The position numbers and the translations under genes are program-made. The notes beneath the pieces are model-generated. The model was not told where the DNA came from. It did not search any database and saw nothing but the letters and a program-made list of their open reading frames with translations. Shown here piece by piece: positions 10,868 through 19,741 of a stretch of 64,000 bases of DNA. The stretch comes from Paludisphaera borealis (GTDB taxonomy: Bacteria; Planctomycetota; Planctomycetia; Isosphaerales; Isosphaeraceae): positions 4,898,001-4,962,000 of the forward strand of contig NZ_CP019082.1 of the NCBI RefSeq assembly GCF_001956985.1, given 5' to 3'. The first letter of the stretch is position 1; every line of letters begins with the position of its first letter.

Positions 10868-11863
10868 TCATGTCGCGTGCAGCTCCACGATATCGCCGTC
10901 GTGCAGCTCATGATCCCGTTTCACGCTCTGACCGTCGAAGACGCCGCTCCCCCAGATCTTGGCGAACTTGAGCGAAGACTCGAAATCCCGATGAACCTCG
11001 CGAGCCAGATCGAGCACGGTGCTGCCGATGGGAACCGTGAACGGCTTCGTCCGATCCGCCGGTCTTCCTGGGATCTTCGTATAGATGCGAAGAAGCCCTA
11101 ATGAATGGTATGCCGCCTCGCGGAGCGTTTCCAGTCCTTCGCCCGACTCCGCCGAGACCGGCAGCATCGGAAACCGCGTCCCGAACCACTCGCGGACGAT
11201 TTCGAGCCGGTCGCCCGCCCCGGGCGCGTCGAGCTTGGTCGCGGCCATCACCGTCTTGACGTGCCGGGTCGATTCGTCGTCGTCGTCGAACGGCAGCTCG
11301 CCCACAAGCTGCACTCGCTCGGCGGCCAGGCGATCGAGGGCGGCGTCCAGCCCTTCGGCCACGTCGTCGCTGGCCAGGTCGGCGGCGAGGATCGCGGCGT
11401 CGGCTGACCGGATCATTCCGGGGACCCAGGGTTCGAGGAAGTCGGGCGAGATCGCCGGCAGGTCGATGAGCTGCACCGCGACTCCATGATAGTCAAGGAT
11501 TCCCGGCTGCGGCGCCCGGGTGGTGAACGGATACGCGGCGATCTCCGGCTTGGCGTTGGTGAGCGCCGCCAGGATCGCGCTCTTGCCCGCGTTGGGAGGC
11601 CCGACGAGCACGATCCGGCCCGCGCCCTCATGAGGCAGGCGATGGCTCGGCCCTTGCTTCTTGGCCCCCGGCCCGGCCCCCTCGATCTCGTCTTTCAGCC
11701 GGCTCATCTTCTGCTTCAGGTCCGACTGAAGCTTCTCCGTCCCCTTATGCTTCGGCAGCATCCGGTACAGCTCGCGAAGCTTTTCCAGGCGGTCGCCGGG
11801 ATTGGCGAGGGCCCGGTACTCGAGCTCGGCTTTCAGGTACTGGGGGGGAAGATTGGCCGGCAT
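10868..11863 (-). CDS. DRG/Obg-type GTPase with TGS domain
   Basis: This 331-residue protein has an N-terminal helical region (1-75), a G domain with P-loop GPPNAGKS (88-95), a switch-I-like YPFTTRAPQPG, a G3 motif DLPA (134-137, where DxPG is usual) and TKLD as G4. The C-terminal TGS domain (about 260-331) ends in HDGDIVELHAT. DRG-type GTPases act on translation in archaea and eukaryotes; bacterial members are poorly known. The start at 11863 is chosen over an Arg-rich upstream extension. Confidence 0.85.
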   Translation of the reverse strand: MPANLPPQYLKAELEYRALANPGDRLEKLRELYRMLPKHKGTEKLQSDLKQKMSRLKDEIEGAGPGAKKQGPSHRLPHEGAGRIVLVGPPNAGKSAILAALTNAKPEIAAYPFTTRAPQPGILDYHGVAVQLIDLPAISPDFLEPWVPGMIRSADAAILAADLASDDVAEGLDAALDRLAAERVQLVGELPFDDDDESTRHVKTVMAATKLDAPGAGDRLEIVREWFGTRFPMLPVSAESGEGLETLREAAYHSLGLLRIYTKIPGRPADRTKPFTVPIGSTVLDLAREVHRDFESSLKFAKIWGSGVFDGQSVKRDHELHDGDIVELHAT

Positions 11864-11982
11864 TGCGAGAACTCTCCCCGGCGCGACGTGACACTGCAAG
11901 AAACCGTAGCGAGCCCCGCCGTCCGAAGCAAGGCGCCGCCGCCGGCGTCTTCGCGAGCCGGCGGCGGGAAGCGGACGGGTCG

Positions 11983-12348
11983 TCACTGGGCTGGAGCTTC
12001 GGCCTTCTTCTTCGCGACCGCCTCAATCTTCGAGGCGACGTTCTTCTCGTGGGTGATCTTGACCCGGACGCCCTTGGCACCCTTCTCCTTGGCCTTCGTG
12101 ATGCGGGTCTCGAGCTTCTCGAGATCCACCTTCGAGGTGCCCTTCGGGGTCACGTATTCGGTGTCGTCGTTGATCTCGACGACCACTTCCTTGTCGGTCC
12201 CCTTCTCGATCACCGTGAGCTTTTTCGTGTCGCGGTCGACCTTCGAGATCACGCCGAGCAATTCGTCGGCGAAGACCGAGCCCATCACGACCACCATGGC
12301 CACACCCAGGGTGGCGAGCGTCCGCAGCAACCCACGTCGATTCAGCAT
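11983..12348 (-). CDS. Small secreted protein of unknown function
   Basis: This 121-residue protein has a signal peptide (NRRGLLRTLATLGVAMVVVM, probable cleavage after SVFA) and a Lys/Glu-rich body with an OB-fold-like beta pattern (LLGVISKVDRDTKKLTVIEK). The start at 12348 has GAGGTT just upstream. No family is recognised with certainty. It is likely a periplasmic or surface small protein. Confidence 0.7.
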   Translation of the reverse strand: MLNRRGLLRTLATLGVAMVVVMGSVFADELLGVISKVDRDTKKLTVIEKGTDKEVVVEINDDTEYVTPKGTSKVDLEKLETRITKAKEKGAKGVRVKITHEKNVASKIEAVAKKKAEAPAQ

Positions 12349-12574
12349 CCGCGCAACCTCCTCGAAAGAAATCGACGCCCGAACGGCCCGGCCTTCCCGC
12401 TTCTCGACCGAGGAGCGATCCGGAAAGCCGCGTCGTACCAAGGCGATCCCTTATGGTAAGGAGTCTGAAGCGCCGAGCAAAAGAAAATCGATCGTCTTAC
12501 CGGAGAATGAGAAAGCACGGCCTTCGCCGCTCCTGCTTTCTCCGTCGCCGCCGCCGGCTCGAACCGTCGATCGA

Positions 12575-12871
12575 TCACGCGGTGATGGGCGTCTCGCCCT
12601 TCGAGTGATGCCGATGCGTGTCCAGGCCGAGCGCGTGATACGCCTCGCAATGCCCGGTGATCCCGCGATACACCAGCGCGCCGCCGCCGAGGGCTATCGC
12701 CGAGCCCGTCAATCCGCCTCGCGCCAGGCCCAGCAGGGCGAGCACGCCGCCCCCCATCACCGACGCCAGACGCTCCGCCTCGCCCACGTTCACCCGGTTG
12801 CACTGCCTCATGTCGGCCGGCCAGATCTTCCGGCTGGTCGAACTGGTTGTGGACATCGTGTCATGGCTCAT
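12575..12871 (-). CDS. DUF2892 (YgaP-like) inner-membrane protein
   Basis: This 98-residue protein matches the DUF2892 pattern: NVGEAERLASVMGGGVLALLGL, then a glycine-rich second helix (GSAIALGGGALVYRGITGHC). Two short membrane helices are predicted at about 42-58 and 64-80. The start at 12871 is preceded by GAGGAGTGACGACC, a strong ribosome site. The His-rich tail (DTHRHHSKGE) is unusual. Function is unknown. Confidence 0.8.
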   Translation of the reverse strand: MSHDTMSTTSSTSRKIWPADMRQCNRVNVGEAERLASVMGGGVLALLGLARGGLTGSAIALGGGALVYRGITGHCEAYHALGLDTHRHHSKGETPITA

Positions 12872-13100
12872 GGTCGTCACTCCTCGTCTCAGTCTCAAGG
12901 AAAGATCGTGGTACGCGATCGTTCGATGTCATACCCCAGGTTTTTGATATGCAAACCGCTTGCCGATCCGGCTGAAGCTGTCGGCGGTACGGGAATTGCA
13001 TTGCACTCGAGACGAGAGACGCGGACGGTCCGGCCCCTGGACGTGGGACGCCGCGCCCGACGCATCCACCACAACGAGCGAGACGGAAAGAGGCGACGTC

Positions 13101-13556
13101 ATGGACACTCAAACTGCTGCCGCCGCGGGAGTGCGCAAAGTCGCGCTCATGATCCGGGGGGTGAAGGTCGCGATGCTGACGACCACGGCTCCCGACGGAA
13201 CCTTGCACAGCCGGCCGATGGCGACCCAGGAGGCCGAGTTCGACGGCGCGCTCTGGTTCTTCACGAAGTCCGGTTCCGGCAAGGTCGACGAGATTCTCCA
13301 CGATTCGGAGGTCAACGTCAGCTACGCCGCGCCGGAGGACCACCGCTACGTCTCGGTTTCCGGAAAGGCCGCCCTGGTCCGCGACCGCGACAAGATCGAG
13401 GAGCTGTGGAGCCCCGTCTACCGCCCCTGGTTCGCCCAGGGCCTCGACGACCCCGACGTCGCCCTCCTCCGCGTCGACGTCCGCAAGGTCGCGTACTGGG
13501 ACATGCTCGCCGGCGGCATGGTCACGATGCCGACCGAGGAAGAGGCGGACCGCTGA
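13101..13556 (+). CDS. Pyridoxamine 5'-phosphate oxidase family (general stress) protein
   Basis: This 151-residue flavin-type split-barrel protein resembles general stress protein 26: VAMLTTTAPDGTLHSRPMA, LWFFTKSGSGKVDEI, VNVSYAAPEDHRYVSVSGKA and the C-terminal RVDVRKVAYWDM. It probably binds FMN or FAD; the substrate is unknown. A purine-rich AAAGAGGCG lies before the ATG. It is transcribed alone, divergent from the DUF2892 gene. Confidence 0.85.
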   Translation: MDTQTAAAAGVRKVALMIRGVKVAMLTTTAPDGTLHSRPMATQEAEFDGALWFFTKSGSGKVDEILHDSEVNVSYAAPEDHRYVSVSGKAALVRDRDKIEELWSPVYRPWFAQGLDDPDVALLRVDVRKVAYWDMLAGGMVTMPTEEEADR

Positions 13557-13567
13557 AAACGCGGCGA

Positions 13568-13589
13568 GCCGGGCCATCGCCGGCCCGGC
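13568..13589. terminator. GC-rich hairpin between convergent genes
   Basis: A perfect 8-bp stem (GCCGGGCC / GGCCCGGC) with a 6-base loop lies between the convergent oxidase gene and the M56 gene. There is no T-run, so it is only a possible bidirectional terminator. Confidence 0.35.
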
Positions 13590-13613
13590 CCGTCGAGAGG
13601 AGGCTGGCGAGGA

Positions 13614-15479
13614 TCAACGAGGGCTGGGAAGATCGGCCGGGCTGCGAAACACTTTGGCGGGCTTGATCGGCGCAGTTTCGTCCTCGATCTCGATGCGGCG
13701 CGGCGTGACGACGATCAATTGCTCGCGGGTCACCGACTCGCCGCCGACCCGGCTCTCGTGGCGCCCCATGCTGACCAGCAGGCTGGAGCCCGTTGGGACC
13801 TCGGCTGAGCCTTCATAGTGGAACGCGTCGACGTCTAGCTGGCTGGGCGTCGTTTCGGCCTTTGGGCTCTCTGTCCGACTACGTCGCTTGATGCCGCGAG
13901 ATGGGCCGTCGAGGTCGACCGAAATGCGCGTCCCACGTGGTGAGAAAGTACCCGTGACGTCGACTTTGGAATTCTCGAAGTCGATGAGACCGAGTTGGAA
14001 TTTCTTGAGTTCCTCGTCGTTCACCCGTTTCACTTCGACGGGGCCGCGATCACGAGAACCATCGGAACCGACGAAGATCCGGGCTCTGGCACCTGAGAAC
14101 GACGTTACCTTCGGAGCCTGGAGGATGTTCAACGTGGCGTCGCTCAAGAGTCGCTTTGTCAAGAGCTTCATCCCCTCTTCGTCGACAACCCACCCGTGGT
14201 CGTCGGACTCGGGCCCGAAGTGCGTGATCCGACCCTTAAGGCCGTCGCGCCAGGGCCGCGCCGCCAAGTTGATGAAGCGGACCTCATATGAGATTTGCCG
14301 GTCGTCCTCGACCGGGGCCGGCGGCGTGGCGGGAGCCCGAACGGCGGGCGTCGGGCTGGCGGCTTGCGCGGCCTTGGGTGAGGCCGCCGCCGGTTGATCG
14401 TCGGCGAATCCAATCGAGGCCGCCACGAGGGCGACGGCGGCGGCCGAAGGGAGGGCGGCGAAGGGCCAGACTTGAGAGCGGGGACGAATGGGCGTCATGC
14501 CGATCAGCTCCTGAATACGAGGAAGAAGGGACGTGCTTTCGCCACCGAACGACGCGCCGAGCGGACGCTGGGTCGAGGGGCCGGCGCGGAACCTCGCCAT
14601 GGATTCCAGGGCCCGGGCCAGGGCCAAGGGGTCGCCGGTCAGGCGGACGGCCAGAGCGTCGGCGCAGTGCTCGGACTGGCGGCGCAGCGAGCGCGACAGC
14701 CAGTGGACGCCCGGGTGGAAGAACAGCAAGACTTCGAGAATCCGCTGCGCCAGGTTTACGAGGTGGTCGAACCGCCTCGCGTGGGCCAGCTCGTGGGCGA
14801 GGACCGCGTCGAGCGCTTCGGGGCGGGCCATAGCCAGCCATCGCGCCGGCAGCAAGACGACGGGCCGGAAGACGCCGCAGAGGCAGGGCTCGGCGAGCGT
14901 CGCGTGGACCCGGATCGCCGGGATGTTCCCGAGCCGCAACAGCCGGCCCAGCCTTCGGGCGCGCTTCCGCACGGCCATCGGCGCTGGGGACGCCTCACGG
15001 CGGAGTCGACTCAACCCCCTCACGCCAAGGGCCAGCACCGCCGTCAGGCCCAACACGGCCAGCGACCAGACGGCCAGCGCCGCCGGTCGGGCCGCCTGCG
15101 CGAACGCGCTGATGCGATCGAGCGCGGCGCTCAGGGAACGACGGAGCTTCGCCACGGGAGAGACCTCTCCAGGATGAAGCGTCGCGGGGGCCGAAGTCGC
15201 GGCCGGCGCGTAAATCGCGGAAGGGTCGGACGACATGGCGACCAAGGTCTCCATGCCCATCGGGTCGACTCCGGGGTCGCGCCAGTCGGCGAGACGCTGG
15301 AACGCCGACAGCACCGGCGGGCCGATCGCGACCAGCCCGAGCGCGCCGAGCAGGATCGCGTGCCGAGCCCGGTGCGAGAGCGTCCAGCGGGCCTGGAAGA
15401 CCAGCGCGACGACGCCGGCCGCGGCGAGGCCGAGCCAGAGGCCGTGCAGCAGGGCGAGCCAGAGCAAGCCCCCGCTCAT
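13614..15479 (-). CDS. BlaR1-like M56 sensor metallopeptidase with C-terminal extension
   Basis: This 621-residue protein has N-terminal membrane helices, an M56 peptidase domain with zinc motif HELAH (229-233) and RRQSEHCADALAV, and a further helix near PFAALPSAAAVALVAASIGF. It then carries about 230 residues with VTSFSGARARIFVGSD and REQLIVVTPRRI, resembling the end of secretin-type domains rather than a beta-lactam sensor. The start at 15479 forms an ATGA overlap with the upstream blaI-like gene; an earlier ATG at 15512 would overlap it by 37 bases. The pair is probably a proteolytic signalling switch. The signal is unknown. Confidence 0.85.
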   Translation of the reverse strand: MSGGLLWLALLHGLWLGLAAAGVVALVFQARWTLSHRARHAILLGALGLVAIGPPVLSAFQRLADWRDPGVDPMGMETLVAMSSDPSAIYAPAATSAPATLHPGEVSPVAKLRRSLSAALDRISAFAQAARPAALAVWSLAVLGLTAVLALGVRGLSRLRREASPAPMAVRKRARRLGRLLRLGNIPAIRVHATLAEPCLCGVFRPVVLLPARWLAMARPEALDAVLAHELAHARRFDHLVNLAQRILEVLLFFHPGVHWLSRSLRRQSEHCADALAVRLTGDPLALARALESMARFRAGPSTQRPLGASFGGESTSLLPRIQELIGMTPIRPRSQVWPFAALPSAAAVALVAASIGFADDQPAAASPKAAQAASPTPAVRAPATPPAPVEDDRQISYEVRFINLAARPWRDGLKGRITHFGPESDDHGWVVDEEGMKLLTKRLLSDATLNILQAPKVTSFSGARARIFVGSDGSRDRGPVEVKRVNDEELKKFQLGLIDFENSKVDVTGTFSPRGTRISVDLDGPSRGIKRRSRTESPKAETTPSQLDVDAFHYEGSAEVPTGSSLLVSMGRHESRVGGESVTREQLIVVTPRRIEIEDETAPIKPAKVFRSPADLPSPR

Positions 15480-15934
15480 CCCTGGGGCCGCTTCGATCGC
15501 GAGGGCTTGCATCGATCGCCTCCTTCCGTGGTTTCGCTCGAGCTGCGGTCCTGATAGTCGTCGAGGAGCGATCGGATCAGGTCGAGTTCCTCAGGCGAAG
15601 GCGCGGACTGGTCGAGCAAGTGCGCGACGAGCAGGCTGGCCGAACCGCTGTAGGCCCGTTCGAGCGTCTCGCCCAGCAAAGAACGGAGCGTCTGATCGCG
15701 CGGCTCCGCCGGCACGTAAACGAAGGCGCGTCCCTTGGGGAAGCGGCCCAGCAAGCCCTTCTCGACCATGACGTTCAACAGGCTCATGACCGATGTGTAA
15801 GCCCGAGGCGGATCGTGCCGCCGGTTCACCACCTCCAGCACGTCGCGCACCGTCGCCGGCCCGTCGCGCTCCCAGAGGACCTTGAGGATCTCCAGCTCAG
15901 CCGGCGTCGGCTGTTCGGCTCGCGGACGTACCAT
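15476..15934 (-). CDS. BlaI/MecI-family transcriptional repressor
   Basis: This 152-residue protein has a winged-helix N-terminus (TPAELEILKVLWERDGPATV, RAYTSVMSLLNVMVEKGLL) and a C-terminal dimerisation part (HLLDQSAPSPEELDLIRSLL). BlaI-type repressors bind a dyad near their own promoter and are cleaved when the M56 partner is activated; the partner is encoded immediately downstream with overlapping stop/start. Confidence 0.92.
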   Translation of the reverse strand: MVRPRAEQPTPAELEILKVLWERDGPATVRDVLEVVNRRHDPPRAYTSVMSLLNVMVEKGLLGRFPKGRAFVYVPAEPRDQTLRSLLGETLERAYSGSASLLVAHLLDQSAPSPEELDLIRSLLDDYQDRSSSETTEGGDRCKPSRSKRPQG

Positions 15935-15983
15935 GACGGCAAGAACTCCCAGCTTCAGGACGCGGTTCCAGGCGACAGTCGGG

Positions 15984-16024
15984 AGTTTACGGGTTTCGCC
16001 GTAGTTGTCAACGGCAGAACCCGT
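15984..16024 (-). promoter_or_regulatory. Promoter and candidate BlaI operator
   Basis: On the minus strand TTGACA (16011-16006) and TAAACT (15989-15984) are separated by 16 bases, a near-consensus promoter for the repressor gene. A perfect 7-bp inverted repeat ACGGGTT / AACCCGT (16024-16018 and 15995-15989) encloses the -35 element and touches the -10, as expected of an autorepressor site. Binding is inference. Confidence 0.6.
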
Positions 16025-16069
16025 AGTAAGTGCCTGGGCTCGGCGGCGAAGCTGAGAATCATGGTCCGG

Positions 16070-16753
16070 TCAGTCGATCTTTCGTGGAATCGCCTCGGGC
16101 TTCGGCGCGTCGGCCGGCTCGATCCAGACCAGGAGGCCGTTGCTCGGTTCGGCGGGCGCTGAGGTCCGGCCTCCGGTCGTCGAGAGGTGGAAGCGGCGGC
16201 GGAACAGGACGGCCGGCTGGTCGGCCGGGGATTGCGCGCTGATCGAGTACTGGCTGCCGCCCGTCGACCCCACCCCGGCGTCCCATTCCTTCGGCTCGGT
16301 CGTCTCCAGCAGCTTGGCGCCGTCGCAGGCGACGCTGATCCGCCGGACGTCGCCTTCTTGCGTCTGGTCGAGGGCGAGGCGATGCCGGCCCGCCGCGATC
16401 GGCGCGCTCTTCGTCGCGGCCGCGACTCCTTCCTGGCCGACCCCGCGCGTGACCATGCACAACCGATAGCGGCCGGTGGGCAGGTGGACGTCCCAGACGT
16501 TCTCGTCGTACCACAACTCGTCGAGCTTCACGACGGCGATCCGATTCGGGTCGTCGATCACCAGCTCTCTCGCCAGCGGACGCATAGCCGCGATGCGCGA
16601 CTGGAGCATCTCGCTCTCGCGTCGGTTGGCGAAGACGGCGGTCCAGACGGCGATCGCCGCCGTGATCAGGAACACCGTCCGCAGCCCGAACTGCCAGGGC
16701 TTCCGACCGGGCCGGTGGCCGGCCGGGGCCGCCGCTTCCGAGGATTCCGACAC
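16070..16753 (-). CDS. Membrane-anchored protein of unknown function
   Basis: This 227-residue protein starts with a GTG preceded by AAGGAGA. A short Pro/Arg-rich cytoplasmic stretch leads into KPWQFGLRTVFLITAAIAVW, a single N-terminal helix of a type very common in planctomycete small proteins. The rest is beta-rich and probably outside the cell. It lies 31 bases after the unknown gene 16785-17414 and probably shares its transcript. No enzyme motif is seen. Confidence 0.65.
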   Translation of the reverse strand: MSESSEAAAPAGHRPGRKPWQFGLRTVFLITAAIAVWTAVFANRRESEMLQSRIAAMRPLARELVIDDPNRIAVVKLDELWYDENVWDVHLPTGRYRLCMVTRGVGQEGVAAATKSAPIAAGRHRLALDQTQEGDVRRISVACDGAKLLETTEPKEWDAGVGSTGGSQYSISAQSPADQPAVLFRRRFHLSTTGGRTSAPAEPSNGLLVWIEPADAPKPEAIPRKID

Positions 16754-16784
16754 GGGCGTCTCCTTCCAATGCCGAGCGGGTCGA

Positions 16785-17414
16785 TCAGGGCCTTGGCGCG
16801 TTGGGGTCGAGTTGCATGTTGATCAGAACGGGGACGTGTCGTTCCACGATGAACGGTTCGAGCTTCTTCCGGGCCTCGTCCGCCATCGAATCGGGAAGCG
16901 TCATCCGGAGCACCACCGCCGGCTTGTCGGGAGCGATCGTCGCGACGCCGTCCGTCCCCAGTTGCTCGACGCGGACCTCGTTCCAGCGGTCTCGCAGGAA
17001 ACCGGCGAGCGCCGGGTCGCCGAGGCTCATCAGGCTGCTGCCGCCGGGCATCTGCGTGTAGATCATGAGCTGGCCCTGGTTGTTCTCGCGAATCCGCACC
17101 CGTGCGATCGCCTGAACCGCGCCGCTCGACCAGGAACTCGACCACGAGGTGTTCTGATTCCCCTGGAGTAGCTTGACGACCTGCGTGTAGTTCGGCGGTA
17201 TGTAGACCCGCCAGGCGAAATTCAGCTTCTCCCCCGTATCCAGGGCCAGGAAATGCACGTTCGACGGGTCTTCGATCGGGAAGTCGCCGGTGATCTGCTT
17301 CAGCCGCAGGTAGGTCGACGTCAGCCTGCCGCGCTCGTCGCCGCTCCGCCAGGCCAGGAAGCCGCCGGAGGCGATCGCGACGAGCAACAGGATGTTCAGG
17401 GGCTTGTGGATCAC
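16785..17414 (-). CDS. Membrane-anchored protein of unknown function
   Basis: This 209-residue protein starts at a GTG with GGGAGAAA upstream. The N-terminal anchor is PLNILLLVAIASGGFLAW, followed by a mixed region (LKQITGDFPIEDPSNVHF, RVYIPPNYTQVVKL). It looks related in plan, though not evidently in sequence, to the gene that follows. The longer open frame upstream (to 17990) has no such start signal. No family is recognised. Confidence 0.6.
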   Translation of the reverse strand: MIHKPLNILLLVAIASGGFLAWRSGDERGRLTSTYLRLKQITGDFPIEDPSNVHFLALDTGEKLNFAWRVYIPPNYTQVVKLLQGNQNTSWSSSWSSGAVQAIARVRIRENNQGQLMIYTQMPGGSSLMSLGDPALAGFLRDRWNEVRVEQLGTDGVATIAPDKPAVVLRMTLPDSMADEARKKLEPFIVERHVPVLINMQLDPNAPRP

Positions 17415-17637
17415 GTTGCGTTTCTCCCGCCTGGAACCGGCCCGAGTCCGATCGCCTACACATATCCAGGCGGAGGCAGTTCGTCGAGATCGTCGCAAGA
17501 TTGGATCGAAGCGGGCGATCGCGCGGAACCCGCCGGCCTCTCGTGACCGTCCTGCGTTCCGGGTATAACCGGATCGCGACGCGACGGCGCGGAGCGCGCC
17601 GAACATCAAGAAACTAGCCTGCAAGGAGCCTGGTAAG

Positions 17638-18375
17638 ATGAAACGCCCATGGTCGATCTGGAGCTGGGCCGCGACGGTCGCGATGATGATGACGCTTGCG
17701 ACGGCGGCGACGGCCGACGAGCCGGCCCGCGCGCCGGGGTACGTCTTGCACGGGACGGGCCCGGGCTGGCGCGAGCTGAAGGAAGCCGACTTCGCGCCGG
17801 TCAACGGCGACCCGGACACCTGGACCTGGAAGGACGGGGTCTTCCACTGCAAGGGGACGCCGGTGGGCGTGATCCGGATCAAGAAGCCGGTCACCAACTT
17901 CGAGCTGGTCCTCCGGTGGCGGCACCTGAAATCGGGCGGCAACTCGGGGGTCTTCGTCTGGGCGCCCGAGAAGGCGCTTGAGGGCCTCAAGCCGAATCAC
18001 CTGCCGCCGGGGGGGATCGAGGTCCAGATCCTCGACCACGGCTACGCCGAGCAGTACGAGAAGCAGACCGGCAAGAAGCCCGACTGGTTCACGACCCACG
18101 GCGACGTCTTCCCGGTGGGCACGTCGAAGATGAAGCCGTTCCCGCCGCTCTCGCCCGACGGCTCGCGGAGCTTCCCGACCAAGCAACTGTCGCTCGGCCT
18201 GAACCAGTGGAACCACTACTACGTCCGGGGCGTCAACGGCGAGATCCGGCTCTGGGTCAACGGCGAGGAGGTCTCGGGAGGGTCCGAATGCAAGCCGGCG
18301 TCGGGCTTCCTCTGCCTGGAATCCGAGGGCTCGCCGGTCGAATTCAAGGAGATCCGGCTTCGCGAGCTGCCCTGA
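17638..18375 (+). CDS. DUF1080 (3-keto-disaccharide hydrolase type) secreted protein
   Basis: This 245-residue protein has a signal peptide (cleavage near ATAADEP) and a concanavalin-like domain: DTWTWKDGVFHCKGTPVG, VLRWRHLKSGGNSGVFVWAP, GGIEVQILDHGYAEQYEK and the ending CLESEGSPVEFKEIRLREL. This is the DUF1080 family, greatly expanded in planctomycetes and thought to act on glycans. The specific substrate is not known. Confidence 0.88.
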   Translation: MKRPWSIWSWAATVAMMMTLATAATADEPARAPGYVLHGTGPGWRELKEADFAPVNGDPDTWTWKDGVFHCKGTPVGVIRIKKPVTNFELVLRWRHLKSGGNSGVFVWAPEKALEGLKPNHLPPGGIEVQILDHGYAEQYEKQTGKKPDWFTTHGDVFPVGTSKMKPFPPLSPDGSRSFPTKQLSLGLNQWNHYYVRGVNGEIRLWVNGEEVSGGSECKPASGFLCLESEGSPVEFKEIRLRELP

Positions 18376-18502
18376 TCCACGACCCGGCCGTGATTTCGAA
18401 GCGGTCCCGCGCGTACAATAGAATGATCAAGCAAGGGCCGATCCCGCGACCGGCCCGAGGCGGGACCGCTTCGCGAGACGACTTCCGGAGGTTGCACGGC
18501 CG

Positions 18503-19741
18503 ATGGCTGACGAATATTCGACGATCGACGACGCCCTCCAGGCCCTCAAGGAAGGTCGCGTCATCATCGTCGTCGACGACGAAGACCGCGAAAACGAGGG
18601 TGATTTCGTGGTCGCCGCCGAAAAGGCGACCCCCGAGATCATCGAATTCATGATCACGCACGGGCGCGGGCAGGTGTGCATGCCGATCTTGCCCGAAGTC
18701 GCCGCGCGGCTGCATCTGGGGGCGATGGTTGATCACAACACGGCGCCCTACGAGACGCCGTTCACGGTCCCCATCGACCACGTTTCGTGCCGGACGGGCA
18801 TCAGCGCCACGGAGCGCGCCCGGACGATCGCCGCGGTGGTCGATCCGGCCACGCGGCCGAGCGAGCTGTTACGGCCCGGGCATTTGTTTCCGCTGGTCGC
18901 CAAGGAAGGGGGCGTGCTCCGCCGCGCGGGGCACACCGAGGCGACCGTCGACCTGGCGAGGCTCGCCGGGCTGTCGCCGGCCGGCGTGCTCTGCGAGATC
19001 ACCGACGGCGTGAACATGGCCCGCGCCGAGAAGCTGCACGCGATCGCCCGCGAGCACAACCTGCCGATCGTCTCGATCGAGGCCCTGATCAAGTACCGCA
19101 GGATTCGCGAGAAGCTGGTCGACCGCGTCGCCGAATCGGCGTTGCCGTCTCGGTACGGCCAGGGTCGGATTCTCGGCTACCGGGTCCAGCACGAGCCCGG
19201 CAACGAGCCGGTGGCCTTCGTGATGGGCGACCTCCAGTCGGTCGAGGCCCCGCTGGTCCGCCTCCACTCCTCGTGCTTCACCGGCGACCTGCTCGACTCG
19301 CTCCGCTGCGATTGCGGCGACCAGCTCCACATGGCCCTGGAGATGATCGGGAACGAAGGGGTCGGCGCGCTCATCTACCTGCCGCAGGAAGGCCGGGGGA
19401 TCGGTCTGATCGAGAAGATCCGCGCCTACAGCCTGCAAGACGAGGGGCTCGACACCGTTCAGGCCAACAACGCCCTGGGCCACCGGGCCGACATGCGCGA
19501 CTATGGCATCGGTCTCCAGATCCTCAAGGACCTGGGGCTCACCAAGGTCCGGCTCCTGACCAACAACCCCAAGAAGACCAGCGCGTTCGTCTATTACGGC
19601 TACGACCTGAAGGTCGTCGACCAGGTGCCGATCATCGCCCCCCACGAGGTCCAGCGCGAGCGCTACCTCGACGCCAAGCGCGACAAGCTCGGCCACAAGC
19701 TCCCCTCCCGCCCCTGCTGCGCGGCCGACGACGCCGAATAA
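18503..19741 (+). CDS. ribBA: Bifunctional 3,4-DHBP synthase / GTP cyclohydrolase II
   Basis: This 412-residue enzyme catalyses the two entry steps of riboflavin synthesis. The N-terminal DHBP synthase half (1-203) has VDDEDRENEGDFVVAAE and THGRGQVCMPI. The C-terminal GTP cyclohydrolase II half has the zinc cysteines in SSCFTGDLLDSLRCDCGDQL and PQEGRGIGLIEKIRAY. No FMN riboswitch is recognised in the 127 bases upstream. Confidence 0.96.
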   Translation: MADEYSTIDDALQALKEGRVIIVVDDEDRENEGDFVVAAEKATPEIIEFMITHGRGQVCMPILPEVAARLHLGAMVDHNTAPYETPFTVPIDHVSCRTGISATERARTIAAVVDPATRPSELLRPGHLFPLVAKEGGVLRRAGHTEATVDLARLAGLSPAGVLCEITDGVNMARAEKLHAIAREHNLPIVSIEALIKYRRIREKLVDRVAESALPSRYGQGRILGYRVQHEPGNEPVAFVMGDLQSVEAPLVRLHSSCFTGDLLDSLRCDCGDQLHMALEMIGNEGVGALIYLPQEGRGIGLIEKIRAYSLQDEGLDTVQANNALGHRADMRDYGIGLQILKDLGLTKVRLLTNNPKKTSAFVYYGYDLKVVDQVPIIAPHEVQRERYLDAKRDKLGHKLPSRPCCAADDAE

